Of a stretch of DNA of 64,000 nucleotides, positions 8,337 to 16,633 are shown piece after piece (position 1 is the first letter of the stretch; each line of letters starts with the position of its first letter). A program made the position numbers and the translations under genes. The notes under the pieces are model-generated. The model made no database searches. It saw only the letters and a program-made list of their open reading frames with translations, and was not told where the DNA came from. Where the stretch lies: assembly GCA_002365175.1 (NCBI GenBank), contig DEZK01000019.1, positions 67,255 to 131,254 on the forward strand, in the 5' to 3' direction. The DNA is from Raskinella chloraquaticus (SeqCode). GTDB lineage: Bacteria; Pseudomonadota; Alphaproteobacteria; Rhizobiales; UBA4765.

Positions 8337-8831
8337 ATGATATCGACGTTGATATACTCCAGCACGAGTTGCCTTGTCGGCGATGCCTTCCAGTTCGACC
8401 GCGAAATGGAAAAAATCCGCCACGTCGCGGCGCAGCGCAACGAAGAACATGGCATCACCGGGTTTCTGTTCTACTTTGATAACCGCTTTGTGCAGATCCT
8501 CGAAGGTGAGTTCGAGGCCGTGACGCACATTTACAGCCGTATTCGGCACGATGAGCGGCATAAAGGCGCGCGCATTATCTGGTTTTCAGAAATCGAAGGG
8601 CGTGATTTCAGCAAATGGTCGATGGAATGTTCGATGAATTTCATCGAGCGCAACCATTCCGAATTGAGCGTCAAGCTGAAATTCATCAATCGATTTATTT
8701 CTGATACCTCGCAGCAGCCGATCATGCTGCGCGACCTGCTGGTGTCGGTTGCCCTTGAAATGCAGCGCCGCCAGGATTTTCCTAAGCCGCAACTGGTTCC
8801 GCTGGCAGCCAATCGTAATACGTCGCGATAA
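8337..8831 (+). CDS. BLUF-domain blue-light photoreceptor
   Basis: A 164-residue protein whose first about 95 residues form a BLUF (flavin-based blue-light) domain: LIYSST (conserved Tyr that hydrogen-bonds FAD), RNEEHGITGFLFY (conserved Asn), NRFVQILEG (conserved Gln), then the IEGRDFSKWSMECSM strand with Trp and Met. All residues needed for the photocycle appear to be present. The C-terminal about 65 residues are helical with no recognised output domain, as in short BLUF proteins such as BlrB or PixD that signal through a partner. ATG 8337 follows GGAGG with good spacing; a TTG one codon earlier is an alternative. It is monocistronic, ending at a strong terminator. No obvious partner gene lies beside it. 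Confidence 0.92.
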   Translation: MISTLIYSSTSCLVGDAFQFDREMEKIRHVAAQRNEEHGITGFLFYFDNRFVQILEGEFEAVTHIYSRIRHDERHKGARIIWFSEIEGRDFSKWSMECSMNFIERNHSELSVKLKFINRFISDTSQQPIMLRDLLVSVALEMQRRQDFPKPQLVPLAANRNTSR

Positions 8832-8858
8832 AACCAGGCGGCAGTCGTAATCGCATCA

Positions 8859-8884
8859 GCATCCGCGCGAGCGGATGTTTTTTT
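8859..8884 (+). terminator. Rho-independent terminator of the BLUF gene
   Basis: A perfect stem GCATCCGC/GCGGATG (8859-8866 and 8871-8877) with a GCGA tetraloop is followed by a run of seven Ts. It starts 28 bp after the stop codon. Confidence 0.85.
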
Positions 8885-9293
8885 GTGGCACCCACCTCAA
8901 CCAGGCGAATGTGCCTGCTGTTCCTATTGGCTAGTCCCTTGTCAGGGCAAGCTCTGCGCATTGGCCCTCGACAGCCGGTCACAGGTGGCCGCACGACGAC
9001 AGCCCGCTGAGCCTCATAACCAACGACACCAAAACACGCCTCGCGCCAGGCCCTGCAGCCCCCATCGTCGCCCCGCTGTCACTGTGGGTCTTGGCCACCC
9101 AAGGAAGACCTGATGGCCGACACAGCTGCGCGTACGAGGATCGCGCACAGCCCGGGCGATCTGCATCGTCGGTTTAAGACACGAATGCCAGAAGCATCGT
9201 TGCGCAAGCCCGTCATTGTCCTAGAATATGCAATGGGGCGGCGATGACTTCGCCATGTCCTCGATCCTCATAGGCAATCGTGCGAGGCAGGGA
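8885..9293. other. Long untranslated region ahead of the NCS2 permease gene
   Basis: About 410 bp without a credible gene. It holds an imperfect hairpin at 9087-9110 (GGTCTTGG, loop CCAC, CCAA, bulge GG, AAGACC) and a possible promoter near 9200. Whether the hairpin belongs to a riboswitch or small RNA cannot be decided by eye. Confidence 0.4.
9200..9227 (+). promoter_or_regulatory. Putative promoter of the NCS2 permease gene
   Basis: TTGCGC (9200-9205) and TAGAAT (9222-9227) with a 16-bp spacer lie about 67 bp upstream of the proposed start codon. Confidence 0.3.
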
Positions 9294-10673
9294 ATGATGA
9301 CGACTGCGGCAAGCCCACCCCATCCGGTCGATGACATTCTGCCACTCCCCAAGCTTGCCATGCTCGGCCTCCAGCACGTTCTGGTCATGTATGCCGGCGC
9401 GGTCGCTGTTCCGCTCATCATCGGCCGCGCCTTGAAGCTGTCGCCCGAGCAGGTGGCCTTCCTGGTCAATGCCGACCTTTTCTGCTGCGGCATCGTCACT
9501 CTCATCCAGTCGCTCGGCATGGGGCGACACATCGGCATCCGCCTGCCGGTGATGATGGGGGTCACCTTTGCTGCCGTCAGCCCGATGATGGCAATGGCCG
9601 GCGATCCCGAGCTTGGCGCGCGCGGTATCTTCGGCGCGGTCATTGCAGCGGGCATCTTCACGATGCTCGTCGCGCCCTTCATCGGCAGACTCCTGCCGCT
9701 CTTTCCGCCCATCGTCACCGGCACCATCATTCTCATGATCGGCATCTCGCTGATGCGCGTTGGCGTCAACTGGGCAGCCGGCGCACCGGCCTCGTCACTC
9801 CCGGGATATGGCGATCTCACCCACCTCGCCATGGCGGCTTTTGTCATGATGGTGATCTTGCTGATCACGCGCTGCGCACGCGGCTTCCTGAGCAATGTGT
9901 CCGTGCTCGTCGGCATCGTCATCGGCTGCGCCGTTGCTTTCGGCATTGGCAAGATGAGTTTTGCGAAAGTCGCCACTGCCGACTGGTTCGGCCTGATCTA
10001 TCCCTTCGCTTTCGGCGTGCCGAAATTCGATCTTATCGCCGCGCTCACCATGTCGCTGGTCATGATCGTGGTCATGATTGAGTCATCGGGCATGTTCCTG
10101 GCGCTCGGCGATATCACCGGCCGAGCGGTGAAGCGTGATGACCTGACGCGTGGTTTGCGGGTTGACGGGCTTGGGACCCTTATCGGCGGCTTGTTCAACA
10201 CCTTCCCCTACACGTCGTTTTCGCAAAACGTCGGGCTGGTAGGTGTCACCGGTATCCGCAGCCGCTATGTCTGCGCGGCAGGTGGCCTGCTGATGATCCT
10301 CATGGGGCTGGTGCCGAAACTGGGCGCACTCGTTGAATCGGTGCCACTCTTCGTGCTGGGAGGTGCTGGCATCGTCATGTTCGGAATGGTGGCGGCAACC
10401 GGCATCCGTATCCTGTCAGCCGTCGATTACACCGCCAACCGCCATAACCTCTACATCCTCGCCGTGTCGACGGGGTTTGGCCTGATCCCGCTGGTCGCTC
10501 CCGACTTCTTCAGGAACATGCCCAAGGAACTCGCGCCGCTCCTGCATTCGGGCATCCTGCTATCGGCGATTTCAGCGCTTGCCCTCAACCTGTTTTTCAA
10601 TGGCTGGCGAGCGGGCGATGAAGCAGAAGAGGAGATGAAGCATGCAGCCGCCCAGTCCGAGGGCGGACATTAA
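9294..10673 (+). CDS. NCS2/NAT-family nucleobase permease (xanthine/uric acid type)
   Basis: A 459-residue inner-membrane transporter with about 14 hydrophobic segments. The family signature is present as SQNVGLVGVTGIRSR (matching QN-x-G-x4-T-...SR), preceded by FNTFPYTSF. Other family marks are QHVLVMYAGAVAVPLIIG near the N-terminus, GIRLPVMMGVTFAAV, and IGISLMRVGVNWA. The SLMRVG.NW and VGLVG.TG variants fit xanthine/urate rather than uracil carriers, but the substrate is inferred. It would bring in purines by proton symport. The start is one of two adjacent ATGs (9294, 9297) after GAGGCAGGGA; an upstream in-frame ATG at 9228 is poorer. It stands alone in its direction. Confidence 0.9.
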   Translation: MMTTAASPPHPVDDILPLPKLAMLGLQHVLVMYAGAVAVPLIIGRALKLSPEQVAFLVNADLFCCGIVTLIQSLGMGRHIGIRLPVMMGVTFAAVSPMMAMAGDPELGARGIFGAVIAAGIFTMLVAPFIGRLLPLFPPIVTGTIILMIGISLMRVGVNWAAGAPASSLPGYGDLTHLAMAAFVMMVILLITRCARGFLSNVSVLVGIVIGCAVAFGIGKMSFAKVATADWFGLIYPFAFGVPKFDLIAALTMSLVMIVVMIESSGMFLALGDITGRAVKRDDLTRGLRVDGLGTLIGGLFNTFPYTSFSQNVGLVGVTGIRSRYVCAAGGLLMILMGLVPKLGALVESVPLFVLGGAGIVMFGMVAATGIRILSAVDYTANRHNLYILAVSTGFGLIPLVAPDFFRNMPKELAPLLHSGILLSAISALALNLFFNGWRAGDEAEEEMKHAAAQSEGGH

Positions 10674-10699
10674 AGGCTGGCGCCCGCGCGCGCGCCTGA

Positions 10700-11380
10700 T
10701 CATTTCTCCAGCACCACAACGATCTCGGCAAAGCCAAGGTGCTTTGCGTGTTCCAGGGGCGTCACGCCATTACGATCGCCCAGCGATCTGTTCGCACCTG
10801 CCTTGACCAGATGCTCGACCGTACGGCGATGACGCGCACCACCATTTCCCAGAATGACCGCCTCAATCAGCGCCGTCCATCCGAGATTGTTGACGTGATC
10901 CAACGGCGCGCCGGCTGCGATCAGGAGGCGCACCACCTCGTCATGCCCAAGGTGAGCAGCTGCAATCAACGCCGTGCCGCGATAGGGGCTTGTGACATTG
11001 GTGGCGCGATTGCCAAGCGCAAGTGCCGTCGTGAGCGTCTCGACATCGTCAGCCACTGCAGCAATCGTCACCGCATCATAGGCCTGGGCTTCAAGCGCGT
11101 TGGCATCAGCACCATGGCGAACCAATATCGTCATCGTCTGGGCCTGACGCCGGTAGGCCGCAACATGAAAAGGGGTGCGCCCCTTGGCATCGCGCGCATT
11201 GACATCGGCGCCGGTGGCAAGTGCCGATTGAAGCATCCTGATGTCGCCACCAGCCGCAGCCTTGTGAAGACCATCATAGGCTGCCAATTCGCTTGGCGTT
11301 GGCGGGATCTGGGCATTGGCGTGCGAGAGCAGTGTCACGAGGACCAAACCGCTCATTGCCACAAGAGTTCGCATGTTCAT
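10700..11380 (-). CDS. Secreted ankyrin-repeat protein
   Basis: A 226-residue protein with a signal peptide (LVAMSGLVLVTLLSHANA, cleavage near residue 24) followed by about five ankyrin repeats: LHKAAAGGDIRMLQSALATGADVN, TPFHVAAYRRQAQTMTILVRHGADAN, a divergent third, TALIAAAHLGHDEVVRLLIAAGAPLD, and TALIEAVILGN....VEHLVKAGAN. Periplasmic ankyrin proteins of this kind are common in alphaproteobacteria and mediate protein contacts; the partner is unknown. It converges with the NCS2 permease gene. Confidence 0.87.
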   Translation of the reverse strand: MNMRTLVAMSGLVLVTLLSHANAQIPPTPSELAAYDGLHKAAAGGDIRMLQSALATGADVNARDAKGRTPFHVAAYRRQAQTMTILVRHGADANALEAQAYDAVTIAAVADDVETLTTALALGNRATNVTSPYRGTALIAAAHLGHDEVVRLLIAAGAPLDHVNNLGWTALIEAVILGNGGARHRRTVEHLVKAGANRSLGDRNGVTPLEHAKHLGFAEIVVVLEK

Positions 11381-11583
11381 GTGAGTATGGCTGCCCCCAT
11401 CTGAGCCGGGCGCACCCTCAACCTGCCCGGACCGTCAGCTTATCATCGATTGCACCGGGCAAGCCACTGACAACCGCCGCGAGATCAGGCAACGATCGGG
11501 GCAATCAGCTCACTCCAAGTCCAGAACCTCGTCGCGCGCTGCGTCAACGGAGTCTATCGCCCTGCCTGCAACCTTGGAAAAAC

Positions 11584-11659
11584 TGGTGGGCGATGTAGGG
11601 CTCGAACCTACGACCCGGTGATTAAGAGTCACCTGCTCTACCAACTGAGCTAATCGCCC
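11584..11659 (-). tRNA. tRNA-Lys (anticodon CTT)
   Basis: A 76-nt cloverleaf read on the minus strand. The acceptor stem is GGGCGAT/ATCGCCC, the D-arm contains TTAGCTCAGTTGGTAGAGC, and the anticodon loop CTCTTAA gives CTT (Lys, AAG codons). The T-arm contains GGTTCGAGCCC. The 3' CCA is encoded (11584-11586). Nearby terminator or processing signals are not clear. Confidence 0.97.
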
Positions 11660-11790
11660 CCAACAAAAGCGGCCAGTAATGACAGGCCGCCCGTCAAGGA
11701 GGGAGGTCGATAACAGAAGGCGTCTGCTCTGTCGAGGGGTGTGATCGCACCGCACAAACGCAGCTGACGCCCTGCGCTGCGGAAATATCT

Positions 11791-12705
11791 CTAACTGACG
11801 TTACCCGGCCACAGCCACGCAGCCCCACGTACCCCGCTTGCGTCTCCATGCACGGGTGGAACGATGGGCGTCCAGCATTCATCGGAAAAGACATAGGGCT
11901 TCATCAAGGACGGCACGTCCTCATAGAGCCGCTGCACCTTGCCCATGCCACCTCCCAGCACGATGACATCGGGATCCAGCACATTGACAATATGGGCAAG
12001 CGCGCGCGCCAGCCGGTCCGTATATCGCAGGTAGCTTGCAACCGCCTGCGCTTCACCCTCCTCCATGGCTGCAATCACCTCAGCGGGCAAAAGTCTGACC
12101 CCGCTATGGCGCCAATGGTCATCGGCAAAGGCTGGTCCCGACACCCAGGCTTCGATACAGCCGCGCTTGCCGCAATAACAGGCCGGCTTCTCATCAAGTT
12201 CGCCATGGCTCACCCATGGCAGCGGATTATGGCCCCATTCACCCGAGATACGCTGAAAGCCGGCAAGTGTGCGCCCGCCAACGCTGATGCCGCTGCCAGC
12301 GCCCGTCCCCAGGATGACACCGAAAACGACATCCTTGCCGGCACCCGCGCCGTCGGTGGCCTCCGAGCGCACGAAGCATTTGGCGTCGTTATCAAGGCGC
12401 ACCTGGCGTTGCAGAGCGGCGGCAAGATCCACATCGAAGGCATGGCCGATCAGCTCGGTCGTATTGGCATTCTTGACGAGGCCGGTCGCAGGCGAAATGG
12501 CGCCGGGAATGCCGACGCCCACTTGCGCCGGGCCACCACCTCCAGCATCCTGTTCAAGCCTGCCAACCAGCGCAGCGATGGCCGCGATAATCGCCTCATA
12601 ACTGCCGCGCGGCGTCGTGACACGTTCACGCGCAAGCACGCCGCCGGCCGGTGACAAGGCGATGCCTTCGATCTTTGTCCCGCCAAGATCAATCCCGATC
12701 CGCAT
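11791..12705 (-). CDS. ROK-family sugar kinase, Mak-like fructokinase
   Basis: A 304-residue cytosolic kinase. It starts MRIGIDLGGTKIEGIAL (ATP phosphate loop), has VGVGIPGAISPATGLVKNANT (sugar site), LDNDAKCF with the catalytic Asp, GTGAGSGI, the GEWGHNPLPW His, and the zinc-binding CYCGKRGCIE cluster of ROK proteins. The C-terminus VFSDECWTPIVPPVHGDASGVRGAAWLWP resembles E. coli Mak (manno/fructokinase) closely. Likely substrates are fructose or mannose; N-acetylglucosamine is a less likely alternative. ATG 12705 is used; an in-frame TTG three codons upstream is possible. Confidence 0.85.
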   Translation of the reverse strand: MRIGIDLGGTKIEGIALSPAGGVLARERVTTPRGSYEAIIAAIAALVGRLEQDAGGGGPAQVGVGIPGAISPATGLVKNANTTELIGHAFDVDLAAALQRQVRLDNDAKCFVRSEATDGAGAGKDVVFGVILGTGAGSGISVGGRTLAGFQRISGEWGHNPLPWVSHGELDEKPACYCGKRGCIEAWVSGPAFADDHWRHSGVRLLPAEVIAAMEEGEAQAVASYLRYTDRLARALAHIVNVLDPDVIVLGGGMGKVQRLYEDVPSLMKPYVFSDECWTPIVPPVHGDASGVRGAAWLWPGNVS

Positions 12706-12794
12706 CGCTACCAAGCCTGTTCGCCACCTTGGTCAACAACAACCACGGCACAAGCCTGCTAACCAAGCCGCTGCATCCTTGTCCAGCGCCGATA

Positions 12795-14042
12795 TCATCC
12801 CGGCGCTGCACCCTGGGTGGCGGTATAGACGGCATAGAGCGACTGGCTCGCCGCCATGAACAGGCGGTTGCGCTTCGGCCCGCCGAAGCACACATTGCCG
12901 CAGATTTCCGGCAGGCGGATGCGCCCCAGAAGCTTGCCCTCCGGGCTCCACACTGTCACACCGGAATAGCCAACCGCGCGCCCGGCATTGCTCGAGCACC
13001 ACAGATTGCCTTCGACATCAGCGCGCACCCCGTCGGGGCCGCATTTGACGCCGTCGATCATAAAGTCCGAAAAGAGTTTCTGGTTCGACAGCTTGTTGTC
13101 GCTGCCGACATCGAAGACATGCATGTCCCCCTTGCCGCCCGGCCCGCTATCGCCTGGCCCCTTGCCGGTACTGGCAACGTAGAGCTTCTTGAAATCGGGT
13201 GAAAAGCACAGGCCGTTGGGGTCTGGCACTTGCGCCTCGCTGATCACCATGTCGACCCGGCCCGACGGATCAATACGGTAGCAATTGGTAGGCAATTCGC
13301 GCCTGGCAGGGCCGATCTCGGCTGCCTGGCCAAGACGGTTTTTCAAACGCCCATTGCTGTTGCTCGGACCGCCCGCCGCATCCGGCGCACCCTCATAGAG
13401 CTGCCCGCCATAAGGCGGATCGGTGAACCAATAGCTGCCATCGGGATGGGGCACCACATCGTTGGGTGAATTAAGCCGCTTGCCGTTGAAACTGTCAGCC
13501 AGCACCGTCACCGACCCGTCCAGTTCGTAGCGCACAACGCGTCGGGTCAGATGCTCGCACGATAATTGCCGGCCCTGGAAATCGAAGGAATTGCCATTGC
13601 TGTTATTGGACGGAAGGCGAAATACGCTGACCCGGCCATTATCCTCGATCCATCGCATCTGCCGGTTATTGGGAATGTCGCTCCACACCAGATAACGCCC
13701 CTGCGCATTCCATGCCGGTCCTTCCGCCCATAATGCACCTGTCCATAAGCGCTGGATCGGCGCGTTGGGCTGCGCCAGCCCGTTGAAGGACGGATCAACG
13801 GCAATGACATCGGGGTCCCAGAAATAGGTCGTCGGCGCGCCATTGGGGCTGAAATCACGCGGCGGACTGGTGATCGTGCTGGGCGGCCCGGGCGGTGTCT
13901 GCGCCTGCAGGCCGCTCACACCAAGAGCAACCAACCCGGCTCCAGCCCCGACAGCCTTGAGCGCCGAGCGCCGCGAGTGGATTGTATCTGCGGCGGACGG
14001 CTTATCAGTGAATTTCGCATTATTTTCTGTTCTTTTTGTCAT
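12795..14042 (-). CDS. SMP-30/gluconolactonase-family protein with Tat signal
   Basis: A 415-residue exported protein. The N-terminus has HSRRSALKAVGAGAGLVALGVSGLQAQ, a twin-arginine signal ending near residue 49. The mature part is a beta-propeller of the SMP-30/gluconolactonase/LRE type: ALWAEGPAWNAQGRYLVWSDIP, DGSVTVLADSFNGKRLNSPNDVVPHPDGSYWFTDPPYG, and DGVRADVEGNLWCSS, which supply the conserved Glu, Asn and Asp metal ligands. It probably hydrolyses a sugar lactone in the periplasm; the exact substrate is unknown. The start at 14042 follows GGGAGG at good spacing. Confidence 0.85.
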   Translation of the reverse strand: MTKRTENNAKFTDKPSAADTIHSRRSALKAVGAGAGLVALGVSGLQAQTPPGPPSTITSPPRDFSPNGAPTTYFWDPDVIAVDPSFNGLAQPNAPIQRLWTGALWAEGPAWNAQGRYLVWSDIPNNRQMRWIEDNGRVSVFRLPSNNSNGNSFDFQGRQLSCEHLTRRVVRYELDGSVTVLADSFNGKRLNSPNDVVPHPDGSYWFTDPPYGGQLYEGAPDAAGGPSNSNGRLKNRLGQAAEIGPARRELPTNCYRIDPSGRVDMVISEAQVPDPNGLCFSPDFKKLYVASTGKGPGDSGPGGKGDMHVFDVGSDNKLSNQKLFSDFMIDGVKCGPDGVRADVEGNLWCSSNAGRAVGYSGVTVWSPEGKLLGRIRLPEICGNVCFGGPKRNRLFMAASQSLYAVYTATQGAAPG

Positions 14043-14301
14043 CTGATCCTCCCGGGTTCGACCAATGGGCGAAACGCCTTGGCCTGGTGGCAAGTTCACT
14101 TGCCGAGCCCCGATGCGGCCCCGCGCGCAGCTTGGCACGAACGCAGGAGCAGATGGAGAAGCAGCGCTGACCTATCTGGCGCATGGCAGCGCTGCGCCGG
14201 TAACAATGAGGGAAGGTCAGCAGCAGCGTGTCAGCGCACAGCCGCAACGGCATGAACCGGCTCCCGAGCAGAGCCAGGTCATGCCGCGTTTTTTCTGCGA
14301 C

Positions 14302-15861
14302 CTATTCTGCCGCAGTGGCGTGCAGCCGGTCGCGTTTCTGCATCAGCTTGTTGAGGGCGCCAAGATAGGCTTTCGCGGATGCCACCAGCGTGTCGGGGTG
14401 CGCGGCCTTCGCGGTTACCGCTTTGCCGGCCTCGGCAAGCCGCACCGACACTTCGGCTTGCGCGTCCGTTCCCTCCGTCACCGCATGCACCTGATAAAGC
14501 TCCAGCATCGCCTCATGCGGGACGATCGCCTTGATCGCGTTGAAACAGGCATCAACCGGACCATTGCCCTGCGACTGAACGGTTTTGTGGACCCCGTCAA
14601 TTTCAAGCGTCAGCGTCGCTACCTGCGGCCCCAGCGTTCCAGCCACCACCAGCAGCGACAGCACCTTCATGCGGTCGGTGGCGGTAGCGATCTTCTCATC
14701 GACGAGCGCTTCGATATCCTCGTCGTAAACGTGCTTTTTCTGGTCAGCCAGCGCCTTGAAGCGGTTGAAGGCGTCCTCGAATTCGTTGTCGGACAGCTCA
14801 TAGCCAAGCCCCTTCAGCTTGTCGCGGAAGGCGTTGCGACCGGAATGCTTGCCCATCACCAGCGACGTCTTGGCTACACCCACCGTTTCAGGGGTCATGA
14901 TCTCATAGGTTTGCGTGTGCTTCAGCATGCCGTCCTGATGGATACCGCTTTCATGGGCAAACGCGTTGCGGCCGACGATCGCCTTGTTGTACTGCACGGG
15001 AAACGACGTGACGGCGGACACCAGCTTGGAAGCGCGTGTCAACATCTCGCTCCTGATCCCTGTTTCAAAAGGGAAAATGTCGCCACGTACTTTCAACGCC
15101 ATTACCACTTCTTCAAGCGCTGCATTACCTGCCCGCTCGCCGATGCCGTTGATGGTGCATTCAATCTGCCGCGCCCCTCCTTCGAGACCCGCGACCGAAT
15201 TGGCCACCGCCATGCCCAGATCATTGTGGCAATGGACGGAGAAGACAGCCTTGTCAGCGTTGGGCACGCGTTCGCGCACCATCCGGAAAAGGGCGCGGTA
15301 TTCGTCCGGCGCCGTGTAGCCAACGGTATCGGGAATATTGATGGTCGTGGCGCCCGCTTTGATGGCAGCTTCCACGCACCGGCACAGGAAATCGTGCTCG
15401 GTACGGGTACCATCCTCTGCCGACCATTCAACATCGGCCACCAGATTGCGGGCGCGAGTGACGGACGCAATCACCATTTCCAGCACTTCGTCCGGCTCTT
15501 TCTGAAGTTTGTATTTCATATGCACCGGCGAGGTGGAGAGGAAGGTGTGAATGCGCGGGCGCCTTGCCTTGCGCACCGCCTCGCCCGCCCGCTCGATATC
15601 CTTGACGCCGGCACGCGCGAGCCCCGCAACAACCGCGTTCTTGACCCGCGAGGCAATCATCGACACCGCCTCGAAATCACCATTCGAGGCGATCGGAAAT
15701 CCTGCTTCGATGATATCAACCCCCATCTCGTCGAGGAGATCGGCGACCTGGAGCTTTTCCTCCAGTGTCATGGTCGCGCCGGGGCACTGCTCGCCATCGC
15801 GCAAAGTGGTGTCGAAAATGACAACGCGGTCTTTGCTGTTCACAGATTTAGATGCGGACAT
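14302..15861 (-). CDS. leuA: 2-isopropylmalate synthase
   Basis: A 519-residue enzyme that condenses acetyl-CoA with 2-oxoisovalerate, the first step of leucine synthesis. The catalytic TIM barrel begins RVVIFDTTLRDGEQCPGATM and includes HTFLSTSPVHMKYKL, SVHCHNDLGMAVANS with the metal-binding His pair, and NGIGERAGNAALEEVVMAL. The C-terminal regulatory LeuA domain (TLGPQVATLTLEIDG, NGPVDACFNAIKAI) mediates leucine feedback. ATG 15861 is preferred because AAGGA lies 8-9 nt upstream; ATG 15879 lacks such a site. The 5' region contains hairpins and a leucine-rich short frame, suggesting attenuation. Confidence 0.95.
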   Translation of the reverse strand: MSASKSVNSKDRVVIFDTTLRDGEQCPGATMTLEEKLQVADLLDEMGVDIIEAGFPIASNGDFEAVSMIASRVKNAVVAGLARAGVKDIERAGEAVRKARRPRIHTFLSTSPVHMKYKLQKEPDEVLEMVIASVTRARNLVADVEWSAEDGTRTEHDFLCRCVEAAIKAGATTINIPDTVGYTAPDEYRALFRMVRERVPNADKAVFSVHCHNDLGMAVANSVAGLEGGARQIECTINGIGERAGNAALEEVVMALKVRGDIFPFETGIRSEMLTRASKLVSAVTSFPVQYNKAIVGRNAFAHESGIHQDGMLKHTQTYEIMTPETVGVAKTSLVMGKHSGRNAFRDKLKGLGYELSDNEFEDAFNRFKALADQKKHVYDEDIEALVDEKIATATDRMKVLSLLVVAGTLGPQVATLTLEIDGVHKTVQSQGNGPVDACFNAIKAIVPHEAMLELYQVHAVTEGTDAQAEVSVRLAEAGKAVTAKAAHPDTLVASAKAYLGALNKLMQKRDRLHATAAE

Positions 15862-15862
15862 G

Positions 15863-15904
15863 ATCTGATCCTTCGCCATGGGCGCTGACCCTGTCGGTCG
15901 CGCC
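15863..15904 (-). promoter_or_regulatory. Hairpin just upstream of the leuA ribosome-binding site
   Basis: On the minus strand GGGGCGC-GACC pairs with GGTC-GCGCCC with small bulges, ending about 20 nt before the leuA start codon. It has no T-tract after it, so it could affect ribosome access rather than end transcription. Confidence 0.35.
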
Positions 15905-15956
15905 CCTTGTTCAACTGCATGGATGAAACTGACTACGCGGGGTTTGGCCAGGTGCT

Positions 15957-15997
15957 CCCCTGAGAGCCCAGGCAACAGCCCGGACGGCCCTCAGGGG
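15957..15997 (-). promoter_or_regulatory. Leader hairpin upstream of leuA
   Basis: A 12-bp stem with one mismatch (15957-15968 with 15986-15997; CCCCTGAG and CTCAGGGG at its base) encloses a 17-base loop. It overlaps the stop codon of the leucine-rich short frame described separately, an arrangement expected of an attenuator. Confidence 0.45.
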
Positions 15998-16110
15998 CTG
16001 ATAAGGCGAAGGAGGGCAAGAAGCGAGGGGCGCGCCGCGCGCGAGGCAATGCTGCGCTGTGGGGCGAAGGCCCCTTCCCGCTGCGCTGTCTGGTATGCCG
16101 CCCAAATCAA
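15991..16110 (-). CDS. Possible leucine-rich leader peptide of leuA (39 aa)
   Basis: An open frame from TTG 16110 to TGA 15991 ends in SLLALLRLISP, with five leucines in eleven residues, four of them CTT and one CTC. GGAG lies about 7 nt upstream of the TTG. The frame ends inside the leader hairpin. The position, 130 bp before leuA, and the Leu codons fit a leader peptide that senses charged tRNA-Leu. It has no ATG, the upstream part of the peptide is unremarkable, and no T-tract terminator follows, so the start and even the coding status are uncertain. Confidence 0.38.
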   Translation of the reverse strand: MIWAAYQTAQREGAFAPQRSIASRAARPSLLALLRLISP

Positions 16111-16297
16111 TCGACTGCTCCGTGCCCGGAAAAAACCGGGGAACTCCAATCCTCGTTTCTTTTGGTAAACGAGACGTGAAGCGCTGGCAAGACAGCCTCA
16201 GGGCAAATTACCGACACCCGCCCTTGCCTCACCCCATCGATTTTCGCATTCTCTGTCAATCGGGCTTGGTTATTCACGAACAGCAGGGACGGTTGTT

Positions 16298-16570
16298 ATG
16301 CGTGTTTGGTTGATCGCGGCTTTACTTCCTGCCTTCGCGACGCTGTCGCTGCTGGGCGCGACGCGCGCATCTGCTGACAATTGCAGCGAACGGGCGGAGC
16401 GTATGCGAGCTGCGATCCAGATTGACGTGCGCAAGCGCCAGATCGCCGAGGGCGTGGCCAAAGACCTTCTGCCCCAGGTTGAAAAGGCCGAAGCCTTGTG
16501 CAAGGGCGGCAAGGTCAGCGATGGTGAGAAGGCACTTGACGCCATTACCAGAAAGTTCGGCTATCGTTAG
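16298..16570 (+). CDS. Small secreted protein of unknown function
   Basis: A 90-residue protein with a signal peptide (MRVWLIAALLPAFATLSLLG...ASA, cleavage near residue 26). The mature 64 residues are helical, with two Cys (NCSERAERM and EALCKGGK) that could form a disulfide, and end KALDAITRKFGYR. I do not recognise a named family. ATG follows GGGACGG. It is divergent from leuA and followed at once by an interspersed repeat element. Confidence 0.7.
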   Translation: MRVWLIAALLPAFATLSLLGATRASADNCSERAERMRAAIQIDVRKRQIAEGVAKDLLPQVEKAEALCKGGKVSDGEKALDAITRKFGYR

Positions 16571-16571
16571 C

Positions 16572-16604
16572 GCATGCTGCGGAAAAGTGACCACCGGTTT
16601 TTCG
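16572..16604. repeat. Rhizobiales-type intergenic hairpin repeat, copy 1
   Basis: GCATGCTGCGGAAAAGTGAC continues into a CACCGG box and TTTTTCG. It shares the pattern GCATG-TG-G-AAAAGTG...ACCGGTTTT-CG with the copy near 24.2 kb. It begins 2 bp after the stop of the upstream gene and can fold as an imperfect hairpin. Confidence 0.6.
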
Positions 16605-16633
16605 TTGTAGCAGCGACGACGCCGTCCCGGGCA

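Noticed and set aside
14065..15888. A 607-codon open frame on the plus strand opposite leuA
   Set aside because: Antisense to leuA with no recognisable domain; shadow frame.
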